A DNA stretch of 64,000 bases from Adiantum capillus-veneris (taxonomy: Eukaryota; Streptophyta; Polypodiopsida; Polypodiales; Pteridaceae). Under the pieces are notes generated by a model. It was given only the letters and a program-made list of their open reading frames with translations, had not been told where the DNA came from and made no database searches. Below are positions 11,700 to 22,235 of this stretch, in pieces. The position numbers and the translations under genes were made by a program. Where the stretch lies: the NCBI GenBank assembly GCA_014529385.2, contig CM043950.1, positions 153,314,445 to 153,378,444 on the forward strand, written 5' to 3'. Each line of letters opens with the position of its first letter. Position 1 is the first letter of the stretch.

Positions 11700-11714
11700 T
11701 TAGCCCTCCCTCAA
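11700..11714 (-). promoter_or_regulatory. polypurine tract of the Tat-like element
   Basis: On the minus strand the sequence TTGAGGGAGGGCTAA directly precedes the LTR start TGATAGCCG, which is the position expected for second-strand priming. Confidence 0.7.
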
Positions 11715-11727
11715 GATGATGGTATAT

Positions 11728-12671
11728 TCATGTACCATCATAGAGCATCTTTTCCAAAGAGAGTGCTTCAGAGTCCTTGACGAGGTCTTCATTGTTTGGC
11801 CCCTCATAATTTTGGTTTGAGTTACACTCATGCTTCACGGAACAATACCTACATGAGATAGCTGCCTTTTGACAGATCTTTGGTAGATCCTTTGGTAGAA
11901 GGAGACTCAAATAAGGCTTCAAGCGATACCCGTTTACCTTCCTGGAGTGCTCTTTCCCATTCAAGTTCGTAAGCTGATAATAACTTAAGTTGAAATCCTT
12001 TTTGACTATGTATGGCCCTTGCCATCTTGTTTCAAATTTGGCATCAAAACGATTGTCGAGTCGATTGTCATACCTTAGCACAAGATCTCCTTCATTGATG
12101 CCTTTGTCCTTCAGTTTCTTGTCAAGCTTCTCCTTCGCCTGCGTAGCTTGCCTCTTGTAGCACTCGTATGCTGCTTCTCTTTTCCACTCAAGCTCAGCTA
12201 AGGTAAGAAGTAGATCCATCCATGCTTCTTGATCATCTTGTGCTGCTTTGCCATGAAGTCGTATTGTTGGGATGTTGAGCTCAATTGGTTGTAAAGCCTC
12301 TTGACCATAGACCAAGTGAAATGGTGTAAACTCCGTGGCTTCCCTATATGTGGTTCGATACGCCCACAAGGCACCATCCAAGGAGTCATCCCACAACTTT
12401 GTCTTGTTTCTCACCATCTTTCTAATGATGCCTTCAATGACACCATTAGCTTTTTCTACCAAACCATTGGATTGGGGATAGTAGGGTGTACTATGACGAT
12501 GTAGAATGTGAAGTTCTTCACAGACCTCTATGAGCAAGCTCTTTCTAAACCCTGGACCATTATCAGAAACAATATCCAAACATGTGTCAAATCTACAACA
12601 AATGTGAGTGTATACAAATTTTCTCACTGTCCTCTCATTTACCTTTGCCACATTTTGTGCTTCTACCCATC
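11728..12671 (-). pseudogene. Tat-like integrase, C-terminal part
   Basis: The frame opens at the copia LTR junction and reads RWVEAQNVAKVNERTVRKFV, then IVSDNGPGF (second catalytic Asp), RHSTPYYPQSNGLVEKANG (third acidic residue), WDDSLDGALWAYRTTY and a basic C-terminal tail ending at 11728. The N-terminal HHCC zinc domain and first catalytic Asp are missing. The ORF formally extends to 12729, but its first 19 or so residues are copia LTR sequence. Nonfunctional alone. Confidence 0.88.
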
Positions 12672-12675
12672 TCGT

Positions 12676-12867
12676 TGAAGGAGTACGAGCGGAAGTGCGA
12701 CGCGAGAGAGAGTGCGAGAAGAAGAGCACGACGATATGGTGAACTCGCTCTATTGTATTGTGTAGAGCATAGTGAGTTCTTATTAGGTTTTTACAAAAGA
12801 ATATGTGTACATACCTGGCGGTCCGCCCACTTACCTAGGCGACCACATTGGGCTTTATACCCCAACA
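12676..12867 (-). repeat. copia 3' LTR (192 bp)
   Basis: In element orientation it starts TGTTGGGGTATAAAGCCC after a purine tract and ends CTCCTTCA. The adjoining CTCGT (12671-12675) would be one copy of the target duplication; the partner is deleted. Confidence 0.75.
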
Positions 12868-12878
12868 ACCTCCCACTT
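12868..12878 (-). promoter_or_regulatory. copia polypurine tract
   Basis: AAGTGGGAGGT on the minus strand directly precedes the LTR start TGTTGGGG. Confidence 0.7.
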
Positions 12879-12956
12879 AAATTCCAATGTGGTACTTTAA
12901 GTGTGAGCGAAGCTACTATACAAGCTAATATACAAGAGATGTAGAGAAGTGATGTA

Positions 12957-14837
12957 CTACCCTACACCTAACTGCTTGCGAAAATGCGCAAAGCTCTCTG
13001 AGGGAAGTCCTTTTGTAAGTAGATAAGCAGGATTTTCTGTGGTGTGAACTTTGACAATCTGAAGTTGCTTATCCTTGAGCATTTCCCTGATGAAATGATA
13101 CTTCACATCCACATGCTTTGTCTTTAAGTGATAAACTGGAGTGCGAGCCAATTGTATAGCACTTTGACTATCACAATATAACACAGGCATCTCTTCTTTG
13201 ATTCCCAAATCTGTTACTAGTCGATTAAGCCAAATTGATTCTTTGCATGCCTCTGATGCTGCAACATATTCAGCCTCTGTAGTAGACTGAGTAACACAAT
13301 CTTGTAATCTAGAACGCCATGATACTGCTCCACCAGCCAATGTAAAGACATACCCTGACGTAGACCTTCGGTTGTCTAAGTCACCTGCATAATCTGAGTC
13401 TATAAAACCCTTTACACTTAGCTCCTGACTCCCATAGCATATACGCATACTCTTTGTAGCTTTCAGGTATCTCAATATTCCTTTCACTGCCTCCCAATGT
13501 TTCTTGCCTGGGTTTGACATGTATCGACTTACTACTCCCACTGCAAATGCAATGTCTGGGCGAGTAGAAATCATTGCATACATCAAACTACCCACAGCAG
13601 ACGCATATGGAATCTTATCCATTTCAGCCTGTTCTTCCTCAGACACGGGACAATTTTTTTTGATAAGTTTCACATATGTTGGCAATGGAACACTCAATGC
13701 CTTTCCCTTCTCCATATTGAAACGTTGCAAAACCTTGTCAATATACTCTGTTTGAGATAACCAAATCAGCTTCTTTGATCTGTCTCTCTCAATGCGCATA
13801 CCAAGTATATGACTTGCCTCACCCATGTCTTTCATGTCAAACGATTTTTCCATCTTTGACTTCAAAGCTGAAATTTCTTCCAGGTGCTTGCCAGCAATCA
13901 ACATGTCATCCACATACAAAATAAGGATCAACCAACTACCATCCTTAGCCTTCTTTGTATATAGACAGTGATCGAACTCACTACGTTTGTAGCCTTGAGA
14001 AAGCATAAACTTGTGGAATTTATGGTACCATTCCCTCGGTGATTGTTTTAAGCCATAAAGACTCTTTAACAATTGGCATACCCAATCTTCCTTGACTTTC
14101 TCAACAAACCCTTCTGGCTGCTGTATGTAAATTTCCACATCTAAATCACCATGCAAGAACGCTGTCTTGACATCCATTTGGTGCAACCACAAATCTAATA
14201 TGGAAACCAATGCAAGAAAGCATCTCAATGTAGTCATTTTGACCACCGGAGAGAAGACTTCATCAAAGTCAATGCCTTCTTCTTGCTTAAAGCCCTTGGC
14301 AACAAGCCTTGCTTTGTACTTTGACTGACTATCATGAGCGGTGATCTTATACCTGTAAACCCATTTACAAGGTAGAGCCTTTTTGCCCTGTGGTGATTTA
14401 ACTAGCTTCCATGTCTTGTTTTTATGCAAAGCTGTCATCTCTGACTGCATGGCCAATTGCCAATTCTCGGAGTCCTTCATTTGCACTGCTTCCTTGTAAC
14501 ATGAAGGCTCATTGCAATCAATCAACATGACATAGTTCATAGATGGAACAAACCTATCAGGAGGTCGCGTGACACGTCCAGATCTACGCACAATAGGTGG
14601 CTCAGGCTCAACCACAACCTGTGGTTCCAATCTATCCTGTCCTTGCTCCTCTTGAGCCCTGACATTTTGTCTTGCACGTGCAGGTCCATCTTCTTGGAAG
14701 ACAACTGTTCTAATCTCCTCAACCCTCTCTGGTTTAGAATGATATTTGGATTCATTAAAGTGAACATCATTGCTGCGGACAACCTTTCTGGACTCGGGAT
14801 CCGAAAGTCTGTACCCCATCTCACCAGGAATTACCAT
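12957..14837 (-). pseudogene. copia reverse transcriptase and RNase H (626 aa, intact stretch)
   Basis: This is the largest open block of the element. It starts in the integrase tail (GYRLSDPESRKVVRSNDVHF). The copia RT follows: ENWQLAMQSEM, KARLVAKGFKQEEGIDF, QMDVKTAFLHGDL, LYGLKQSPREWY, and the catalytic YVDDM. RNase H follows, with DSDYAGD, TEAEYVA and DSQSAIQLA, then a C-terminal tail. Catalytic residues of both domains are visible. It is joined to the upstream ORF by a one-base frameshift near 14825, so no single polyprotein is made. Confidence 0.92.
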
Positions 14838-16197
14838 AGCCTAGAAAGATGCACTTTCTACTCTTTGGCTCAAGTTTGTTCCTAAATTCCTTTGGAATGT
14901 GAGTATATGCCTCACAACCAAAGACTCTGAGATGCTTGTATGAGGGCATTTTGCCTGACCATACCATCTCTGGCACTGAATCCTTCTGCAAAACCTTGCT
15001 AGGAGATCTATTTACAAGATGAACAGCTGTTGATACAGCTTCAGCCCAAAACCCATTTGGCAGCAGTGCATTAGACAACATACTTCTGACCTTCTCTTGT
15101 ATGGTCCTATTCATCCTCTCAGCAACACCATTTTGAGGAGGATTGTAAGGAGCAGTAAGTTCACGTTTTATACCTTTTGACTCACAAAAGTCCTGAAAGG
15201 CCGTTGAAACATACTCTCCACCATTGTCAGTGCGTAAGCATTTAAGCTTCTTGCCACTCTGATTCTCCACAAGTGTCACAAACGTTTTGAAAACACTAAA
15301 CGCTTCATCCTTGTGCTTGAGAAAGTAAACCCATACTTTCCTCGAGTAATCATCTATAAATGTCATAAAGTAAGAAGCTCCCCCTAGAGATAGGTTAGGC
15401 ATAGGTCCACACAAATCACTATGAACAAGTGCCAACTGTGTATCTCTTCTATTGCTTCTATGCTTATGTGGCTGCTGTGTTTGCTTACCATACAGACAAT
15501 GTTCACAGAATTCAAAATCATTAAATGAAAAGCCAGGAAAATAACCAGAACGAGACAAGATTTCCATTCCCTTCTTGGACATATGTCCTAACCGGCTATG
15601 CCACAAAGAAACGTTCGGTTGCTCAGTTACATTGACTACATTTTTAGAGACATTTGATACATAAATCATGTAAAGTCCTCCAGACTTTACTCCATCAAGT
15701 AAACCTGTGCTGATCAAGCTCTTTGTAATTGCGGGAACATGTCTCACATTCTTCAGCGTGAAAGAAGAGCCATTCTGAAACTTCAATTGAACATCTCCAA
15801 CACCTAAGATCTCACATGTATGCCCATTGCCTAGCCGAACATGATCTTTAGTGGTCACATAAGAGGTAAACCACTCCTTGTTTGGAGACACATGAAGTGA
15901 TGCCCCTGAGTCTATAATCCAGTCACTCAGTGCATTTCCATCAGATGCTGTAAGAAGAGCTGAGTCCATTGTATTATTCAAGAAGTACATGTCTCCTGAC
16001 ACTAGACTGTCATCCTCTGTCACATTTATTTCTTGAATCTTCACTGAGGACTTGTTCTTCTCACCATGGTCTTCAGCTTTCTCTTTGCCTTTTTCTGCTT
16101 TCCATTCTCTGGAGTCTCTTTTCATGTGACCCTTCTTGCCACAATGGTAGCATTCTATGTCACTCTTGCCTTTAGCACTGCGGGACTTGCTACGAGA
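14821..16197 (-). pseudogene. copia protease and integrase segment
   Basis: Same frame as gag, after TAG 16198-16200. A CCHC knuckle (CYHCGKKGHMKRDS) has Ser in place of the last Cys. The protease motif DSGASLH is followed by an integrase HHCC domain (LWHSRLGHM, then CEHC) and the catalytic core (HSDLCGP, FIDDYSR, LRTDNGGEY, GVAERMNRT). The block ends at a frameshift near 14825. Core catalytic residues are retained. Confidence 0.9.
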
Positions 16198-16854
16198 CTA
16201 ATTCCTCTTTCCACCTTTGTACTTTTCTTTGGTCCTTCCCTTGAAAACTAAGGCTATTCCTTTGCCTTTGTCCATTGTTTTTCTATTGGTTTCTTCAGTA
16301 AGCAGACTTCCTTCTACACCTGCTATGTTCAAACCATCTGGAGGTGCAGTATTACTCAAAGCTGTGCAAAACGTGTCCCAACTTTCCGGCAATGTGATCA
16401 ACAGGAACATAGCTCTAACAGGTTTATCAAACTTGACACCTTGAGCTGACAACTGACTATAGATTGTGTTGAATTCATTCAGATGATTGGACATAGGTGT
16501 CCCTTCTTTCATCTTCAAGTCAACAAGCTTCTTAAGCCAATATACCTGTGAAGCTGCACTCTGCTTCTCATAAAGATCACTCAGCTTTAACCATGCTTGA
16601 TAAGCCGACATCTCGTCTGCTACATTGAAGTAAACGCTTTTTGCCAAAGTCAGCATAATGGCAGAAAGTGCCAATTCATCCATTTCGCTCCATTCATCTT
16701 CGTCCATATCTTCTGGTTTTATCCCCTTGAGCTTTATAGGTTTTATCTGCTGCTTTTGTACCAACACGTGCCAAATCTGCTTCTTCCACAATGGGAAATT
16801 GGTTCCATCCAGCTTCTTGATATTGTAAAGAGCATTGTACTGTGATCCAGCCAT
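16198..16854 (-). pseudogene. copia gag (219 codons to a premature TAG)
   Basis: ATG at 16854 opens a UBN2/Retrotran_gag-type protein: LDGTNFPLWKKQIWHVL, then AYQAWLKLSDLYEKQSA and the gag helical core (MSNHLNEFNTIYSQL, ITLPESWDTF). The Lys-rich tail stops at TAG 16198-16200 immediately before the zinc knuckle, and the frame continues beyond. This is the usual start for the family. Confidence 0.9.
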
Positions 16855-17705
16855 AGCTACGCTTCACAGTAGTTTACTTTCCTGGGAATCATTCGGCAGA
16901 GTTTCCCTTGTAAACTGACCTCTGAACCAATATCAACTTGTCAAATGAACCAAGAAAGCTTCAGATTCTGCAATAATTTTGGCAGAGTCTCCTTTGGAAA
17001 ATGGCTCTGGTGTACTCAAAAACAGACCAAAAAATAGCTCAAAAACACTGTCTCTCTGACACTGTAAGCTGTGGGTAAACCTGTCCTGCACCTGTACTGT
17101 CTCTGACTGTTCTGTCACTGTCCTGTAAGCATAGACTGGGACAATGCCTCAACGGCAGTAAAGCAAAGATCCAATCCCAACTGTCTAACTCACAGTCAAT
17201 ACATCCTAGCTGCCTATCTAAGGGTGCTCGAGGGATCGCTCCAAGACCTGTATCACCGAAAGGATCTCAACATTCGGGAATTCCCCAGCTCAATAAAACC
17301 TCACTCGACCCTCAACAAAGGCTGCAGTAAATCTGACAGTACATAGACTTCCCACAAAGTCATATATCCACAAATTTCCCACTGTATGCTGTAACCGCTG
17401 CAGCGGTTGTTTGCTGCATGACTCACAGCCAGCAAACCCTCAACAGACATATATCATCTCTGACAATACATCCCATGTGGAAGTACCTGCAATGTCAAGA
17501 TGAAATCTAGAATATCAAGCAGCAAACACAAGCTACCCGATGAACTAGTGGATGTCGCCTACAGTCTGTGTGTAGATATTCCCGTGTCGTATGTGACACG
17601 CCTCCAAGAACTGTGAGCCGTCCTTCGATGTGTAGACAGCCACAAATCAACACTCTAGGAGTGTCGATATCCTCAACACCTGCAGTCGTAGGCCGAATGG
17701 TGGCC
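16855..17705 (-). other. copia leader joined to Tat pol
   Basis: About 850 bp of untranslated leader with no LTR. A weak primer-site-like string (TTGGTTCAGAGG on the minus strand) lies at about 16920-16932. If that is the true primer site, sequence beyond it would be 5' LTR; however, it does not resemble the 192-bp left LTR, so I treat it as unresolved. Confidence 0.45.
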
Positions 17706-19291
17706 GAGAGTCTCCTCTTCTGAGCCTTCGTGAAGTCTTGTGGAAACTCATCCTCCAAAATGTAGCTAATAATGGGAGTCAATGACTCCAATTCCTGGTA
17801 TCTCGATTGCTTGACAGTTGTTGCCACCATGATGACCTGCACTTATTTCTCAACACATGTAACTACTTGTTGTGCAAGTAAATCGGCATCTTCATTCTGT
17901 TTCCTAGGAATATGATATAGTTTCACTTCTTCAAATTGATTAAACAGCCTACGAATGGCATGAACTTTTTTCCTTAAGCTTTCATTATTGCATGCCCAAA
18001 TGCCTAAAATTTGCTTCACAATGAGAAGTGCATCCCCTTTTACCATGAGACGTTGTATACCTTGGCCAATGCATATCTTTAAACCATGAAGTAGTGTGTC
18101 ATATTCAGCTTCATTGTTGCTAGTTGAACCTAGTAGATTGACCTTCTCTTGCATGACCACCTCTCCACATGGGTTGAGCAATACTAGCCCTCCCCCTGCT
18201 TTTCCTGTGACTCGTCGAAAAGCTCCATCAAAGAATAAGGTAAAAGCATTAGGAATAATTTTAGGTGGTGGCAATGGTAGGGTCTTTACTTCAGGCACCT
18301 TAATCTCCTTCTCATGTACCCTATAAGTAAGGATCCCTGCCAATTGTGCACGCACACTATCTTCTACCTTGAAAGAGTATTGGAACTCTTGCAATTCCAT
18401 AATCCACTTTGAGATCCTAGTGCTAAGATTCATTTGAGATGACACCCACGGAAACAAATTTTTTTCAGTGAGAATTACAAAAGGTTTTGGTAGCAAGTAG
18501 GATCTAAACTTTCTCACCACAAACATGAGAGAAAGCATCATGAGTTCTGCCTCCGTGTAGCCTCTCTCCAAAACATTCATGACCCTACTATCAAAGTAGA
18601 TGGGTCGCATAAGGGTACTATGGGGATCTTGTTGTAGCAAAACCACACCAATTGTTTCTTTCCCAACACTAGAGCTAACAAAGAATGTGTACTCCCAACA
18701 AGGAGGCATGAGTGTTGGTAGCTCTGACAAAATGACTTTAATGTTACAAAAGTGCTCTTCAAGCTCATCAGACCATGCAAATTCTACTTGTTGTGTCAAC
18801 TTTTGCAAAGGATGAAGCAACTCCGAAGCTAAGTGAATAAAGCGTGACATATAATTCACCTTTTGAATGAATGAGATGACCTCTTTGAAATTCTTGGGTG
18901 ATGGGAGCTCAATAAGAGCCTTTGCCTTTAAAGGATCCACCTCAATGCCTTTATAGGAAACCTTGTGACCAAGCAAGATCACTTTATCCTCACCTATGTG
19001 ACACTTGTCGGGGTTGAGTTGACCTCCCATGTCGTAGAGCTTCTTTAAACCTTCTTCTACCCTTTGTAGATGCAATGATTTTGGGCTATAAATGCAAAAA
19101 TCATCAATAAAAACCATAATGGACTTTCCAAAGAATGGTTGAAACACCATGTTCATGAAGCGTTGGAAAGTTGCAGGAGCATTTGTCAGTCCAAATGGCA
19201 TGACTCTAAAAGCATAACAACCCCAAGGAGTGATGAAGGTTGTTTTCAACTGATCTTCCAATGCGATACCTATTTGAAAGTAACCCGAGTA
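17706..19291 (-). pseudogene. Tat-like RT (second half), RNase H and archaeal-type RNase H
   Basis: Starts just after a one-base loss in RT. Contains TPWGCYAFRVMPFGLTNAPA, the catalytic FIDD (in VFIDDFCIYS), the RT connection and a first RNase H (degraded: FVSSSVGKETIG, RGYTEAEL). A second RNase H follows with LFFDGAF, GSTSNNEAEYDTLLHGL, MVKGDALLIV and RKQNEDADLLA. A TAA at 17843-17845 precedes a short continuation in the same frame (ESLTPIISYIL to AQKRRL), which the copia leader then cuts off. Dual RNase H is the main argument for the Tat clade. Confidence 0.88.
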
Positions 19292-20508
19292 GCATCACAA
19301 ACAGTGTACTTCTCATGACCAGCTACCTCATTTAGTATCTCATCCTGAAATGGGAGGGGAAAGTGATCTCTTTTTGTTGCCTCATTGAGTGGACGGTAAT
19401 CCACACACACCCTCCACTTGCCATTTTTCTTAGGAGTGACAACAACGGGAGAGACCCACTCTGAATTCTCCACTGGATAAATGAAACCTGCTGCTAGAAG
19501 CTTTCTTATCTTCTTGAGTAAAGCCTGCTCCTTGATGACTCCTAGACTTCGTAGCTTCTGAGCCTTAGGTGTGGCCTCTGGCTTCAACTCAATTTTGTGT
19601 TGAACAGCATCTACTCCACGCACATCGGTGTAGTCTTTAGCAAAAATCCTAGGAAATTTTCTTAGCACACATTTGCACTCCTCTCTTTCGTCCTTTGTAA
19701 GTGTTGTAGACAGCATACCTTCTAACATTCCTTCATCTTGGACATTTTGGTTCTCTTGGGAACCTACCTCTTCCAAACCTGGGCAAGAGGTCTCTTGGTT
19801 GTTTGGATTAAACCTTACCCCCATGACTTCAATGGAAGACTCCTCTTCAGTAATGTTGACGCTACTTTCTACTTCTGAAGTGCTATCGGTCCAGCCTTCC
19901 TCCGTCTCACTTTGAGATGATTCTTCATGGAGCTCCTCTTGGCGTTGCTCCTTCATGTCAAAGACAACCTTCTTAGGATTGTCATTCCTGCAAATTAGCT
20001 TTCCACTCTCCCAATCCTGCAAAGCTCGCATTTTCATTAGCCATGGTCTCCCTAGGATAAATGGGTAACCATTTCCTTTGGTAGACATGACATAGAAATC
20101 CACTGCCTTCTTAATGCCAAAGGCCTCTATAAAATTTTTTTTACAAATGCCTACACACCTAGCTTTGCTATTGTTTGCCATCTTGACTTTAATTTCAGGT
20201 GTCTCATGGATGTGCATGCCTAGTTTTTGCATGAGTCCCTCTGTCATGATGAAAATTTGTGCACCCCCATCCACTAGACCTTTCCTAACCAATCTTCTTT
20301 TGATGTAACAATCTAGCACAGGTGTAATATCCTCATTCATTTCAGCATGTGCAATTTTTACAATAGGAACACTCTCTTTTACCTTTCTCCTAGTGCTAAC
20401 TGCCTTTGTTAAATCCCTCCTAACTTGTGGGCATAATGCAAGAAACTGAGGCCATGAGATATCAGGACCCTTACCTCTCATGTATTCCAATAGGTTGTAT
20501 GGAGCCAT
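19270..20508 (-). pseudogene. Tat-like protease and RT N-terminus
   Basis: Reads MAPYNLLEYMRGKGPDISW, a protease with LVDGGAQIFIM where the active-site D-S/T-G-A is expected, then PFILGRPWL. An acidic linker precedes RT (ELKPEATPKAQKLR, GFIYPVENSEWVSPVVVTPK, KWRVCVDYRPLNEATKRD). The frame is lost near 19291 by deletion of one base before the catalytic Asp region, giving a stop at 19270. DGGA at the protease site suggests inactivity even without the frameshift. Confidence 0.87.
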
Positions 20509-20846
20509 ACCATGTCCAAGAGGGAAGTCTTGGAGATTGATATGACATCGAGTCCTCTTAGTTTCCTTGGTCTCCTTTGCCTTCTTTTCTCATCCATGAT
20601 CACTTTGTGATGTGACACCTTCTTTCTCCTTCCCTTTTCCACGGCCACGCTTAATGCCATTTGCTTCCATGTCAACCTCTTTTGAATTTGTCACCTCTAC
20701 CACATGCACATTTGGGTCTGGCAAAGGTGGAACTCCTTCCACTCCTTGTGGAGGTGGTCTTGCTGCATTTGATGATTAGTTCCTTCACCTGCATTCATCA
20801 CTGGGTAATTCAAGTTAGGTCTCCCTCGCTCCCCACGGGGCCAAGG

Positions 20847-21623
20847 ACAATTATACATCCCATGTCCAGACTCACCGCAATTCCAACATTACAAGACACT
20901 CCTAGGTCGTGAATCTCGCTCTTCAGACTTCTTTGCTTGTCCCTTTGGACCTACAACTTGTGCAAGGTGAATTGACAAGCTGCTTAAAGATTCATTTAAC
21001 TTCTCAATCACTTCCACCGTTACCTCAGGAAGCTCCCTAGATGTTGATGCTTGTGACTTACCTTTGGGTCTAAGACCTTCTATTGGAACCTCCCCCCTTA
21101 AGCACTTGAGTTTCCTATATTTCTCAGCAACCCTAGTTTCAGCTGATTCAAAGGTAGCAGGTGCACCGGCCTCAACTTTTATCTTAAGGTCAGGAAAGAG
21201 TCCGGCTATGAACCTCTCCTTCTTTAGAAATTCTGCACCATCACCAGGGTTAGCAACATTTCGTATCCATAGAGCCCAAAGACGTAGAAACTCTTGCTTG
21301 TACAAGTAGTGGTCATCTAAGTCTTTTTGCTTATGAGAAACAATGTCTTGCCATAGTTTTTGAGTGTTTTGGGGATCAAAGAAGTATTTCTTGAAAAGAT
21401 TCAAAACTTCTGTGTAATTCCCCTTAACTTCCTCAGGCAAAGAGTCAAACCAAGTGCTAGCATCTTTCCTAAGGACCACCTCAAACATTTCTACACGTTC
21501 TTGATCAGTTACTATCCTCTTAATACGACAATACATCGTGAAATTTGCTAAAAATAATTCTGCATCCTCTCCAGGCTCTCCAAAGAAAAGAGGATATCCG
21601 GAAATTTGGCGTTGGGCCTCCAT
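20847..21623 (-). pseudogene. Tat-like gag with CCHC zinc knuckle behind a stop
   Basis: ATG at 21623. A Retrotrans_gag-type domain (GEDAELFLANFTMYCRI, KDASTWFDSLP, LFKKYFFDPQNTQKLW, ERFIAGLFPDLKIKVE) runs to TAA at 20889-20891. The frame then continues immediately with a perfect CX2CX4HX4C knuckle, CWNCGESGHGMYNC (20847-20888). The stop therefore cuts off only the RNA-binding tail. Frames are disrupted between here and 20508. Confidence 0.88.
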
Positions 21624-22235
21624 TGAATCGGTTTCAAAGTGGCAATACGTTTTTGTTTTTCTTTCTTAAAAAATTTACACAATAATGTTTTCTAAATTGC
21701 AATCTATTTTACAACAAAATAAAAATATTCACATCAAATGACCTATGATAATCAATAAGAGGCAGATGACAGGGTTTGGTGATGCGAGAATTTCTCCTAT
21801 TCTTTGGGCACCAAACATGAACACCATACGTTGTTGAAAATGGATTTTTCTACTAATTGCAATGTTTATTCTAATGTGTGGACTGAAATGAAAGGGGAAA
21901 ACCTCTATTCTTGGGCCATTATCCATGGTCTATGCATGACCTAATTCTTAAAACAAAACAAAAATATAGACATCCAAACTAAGGTCGTACCTAATGAGAG
22001 GCAAAATAAAAGGATTTACTGATATGTTTATCTCTGCCAACCTAAGAGGACCTAAAATTCTACGAATTACACGTTGAAATTGCAACTTAGTACTAACAAT
22101 TATGTGTACCTTTTGCCTTGAAATGGGAATGAAGGGATCGTACAAATTCTCATGATTCATGCAAGCTACTTGATTATGCTAAAGGTTGAGCCTTCACAAA
22201 AATACACAAGCCATTCCTCAGTGGGGGCACCAATT
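21624..22235 (-). other. Tat-like leader with primer-binding site
   Basis: AT-rich leader between gag and 5' LTR. Two nucleotides from the LTR, the minus strand reads TGGTGCCCCCACTGAGG (about 22217-22233). It starts with the TGG complementary to a tRNA CCA end. I cannot assign the tRNA. The same string occurs at the gag-only element (44582-44602). Confidence 0.65.

Larger units (their letters stand above)
12676..17705 (-). mobile_element. Ty1/copia element nested in the Tat-like integrase, 5' LTR lost
   Basis: Minus-strand order: leader 17705-16855, gag 16854-16198, protease and integrase 16197-14821, RT and RNase H 14837-12957, polypurine tract 12868-12878, 3' LTR 12676-12867. No second LTR is found on the right: leader sequence abuts Tat pol (AQKRRL coded near 17710). 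Tat sequence resumes on the left only at RWVEAQ. The missing 5' LTR and missing Tat integrase N-terminus fit a single deletion after insertion. The right edge is set by where Tat homology ends. Confidence 0.82.
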
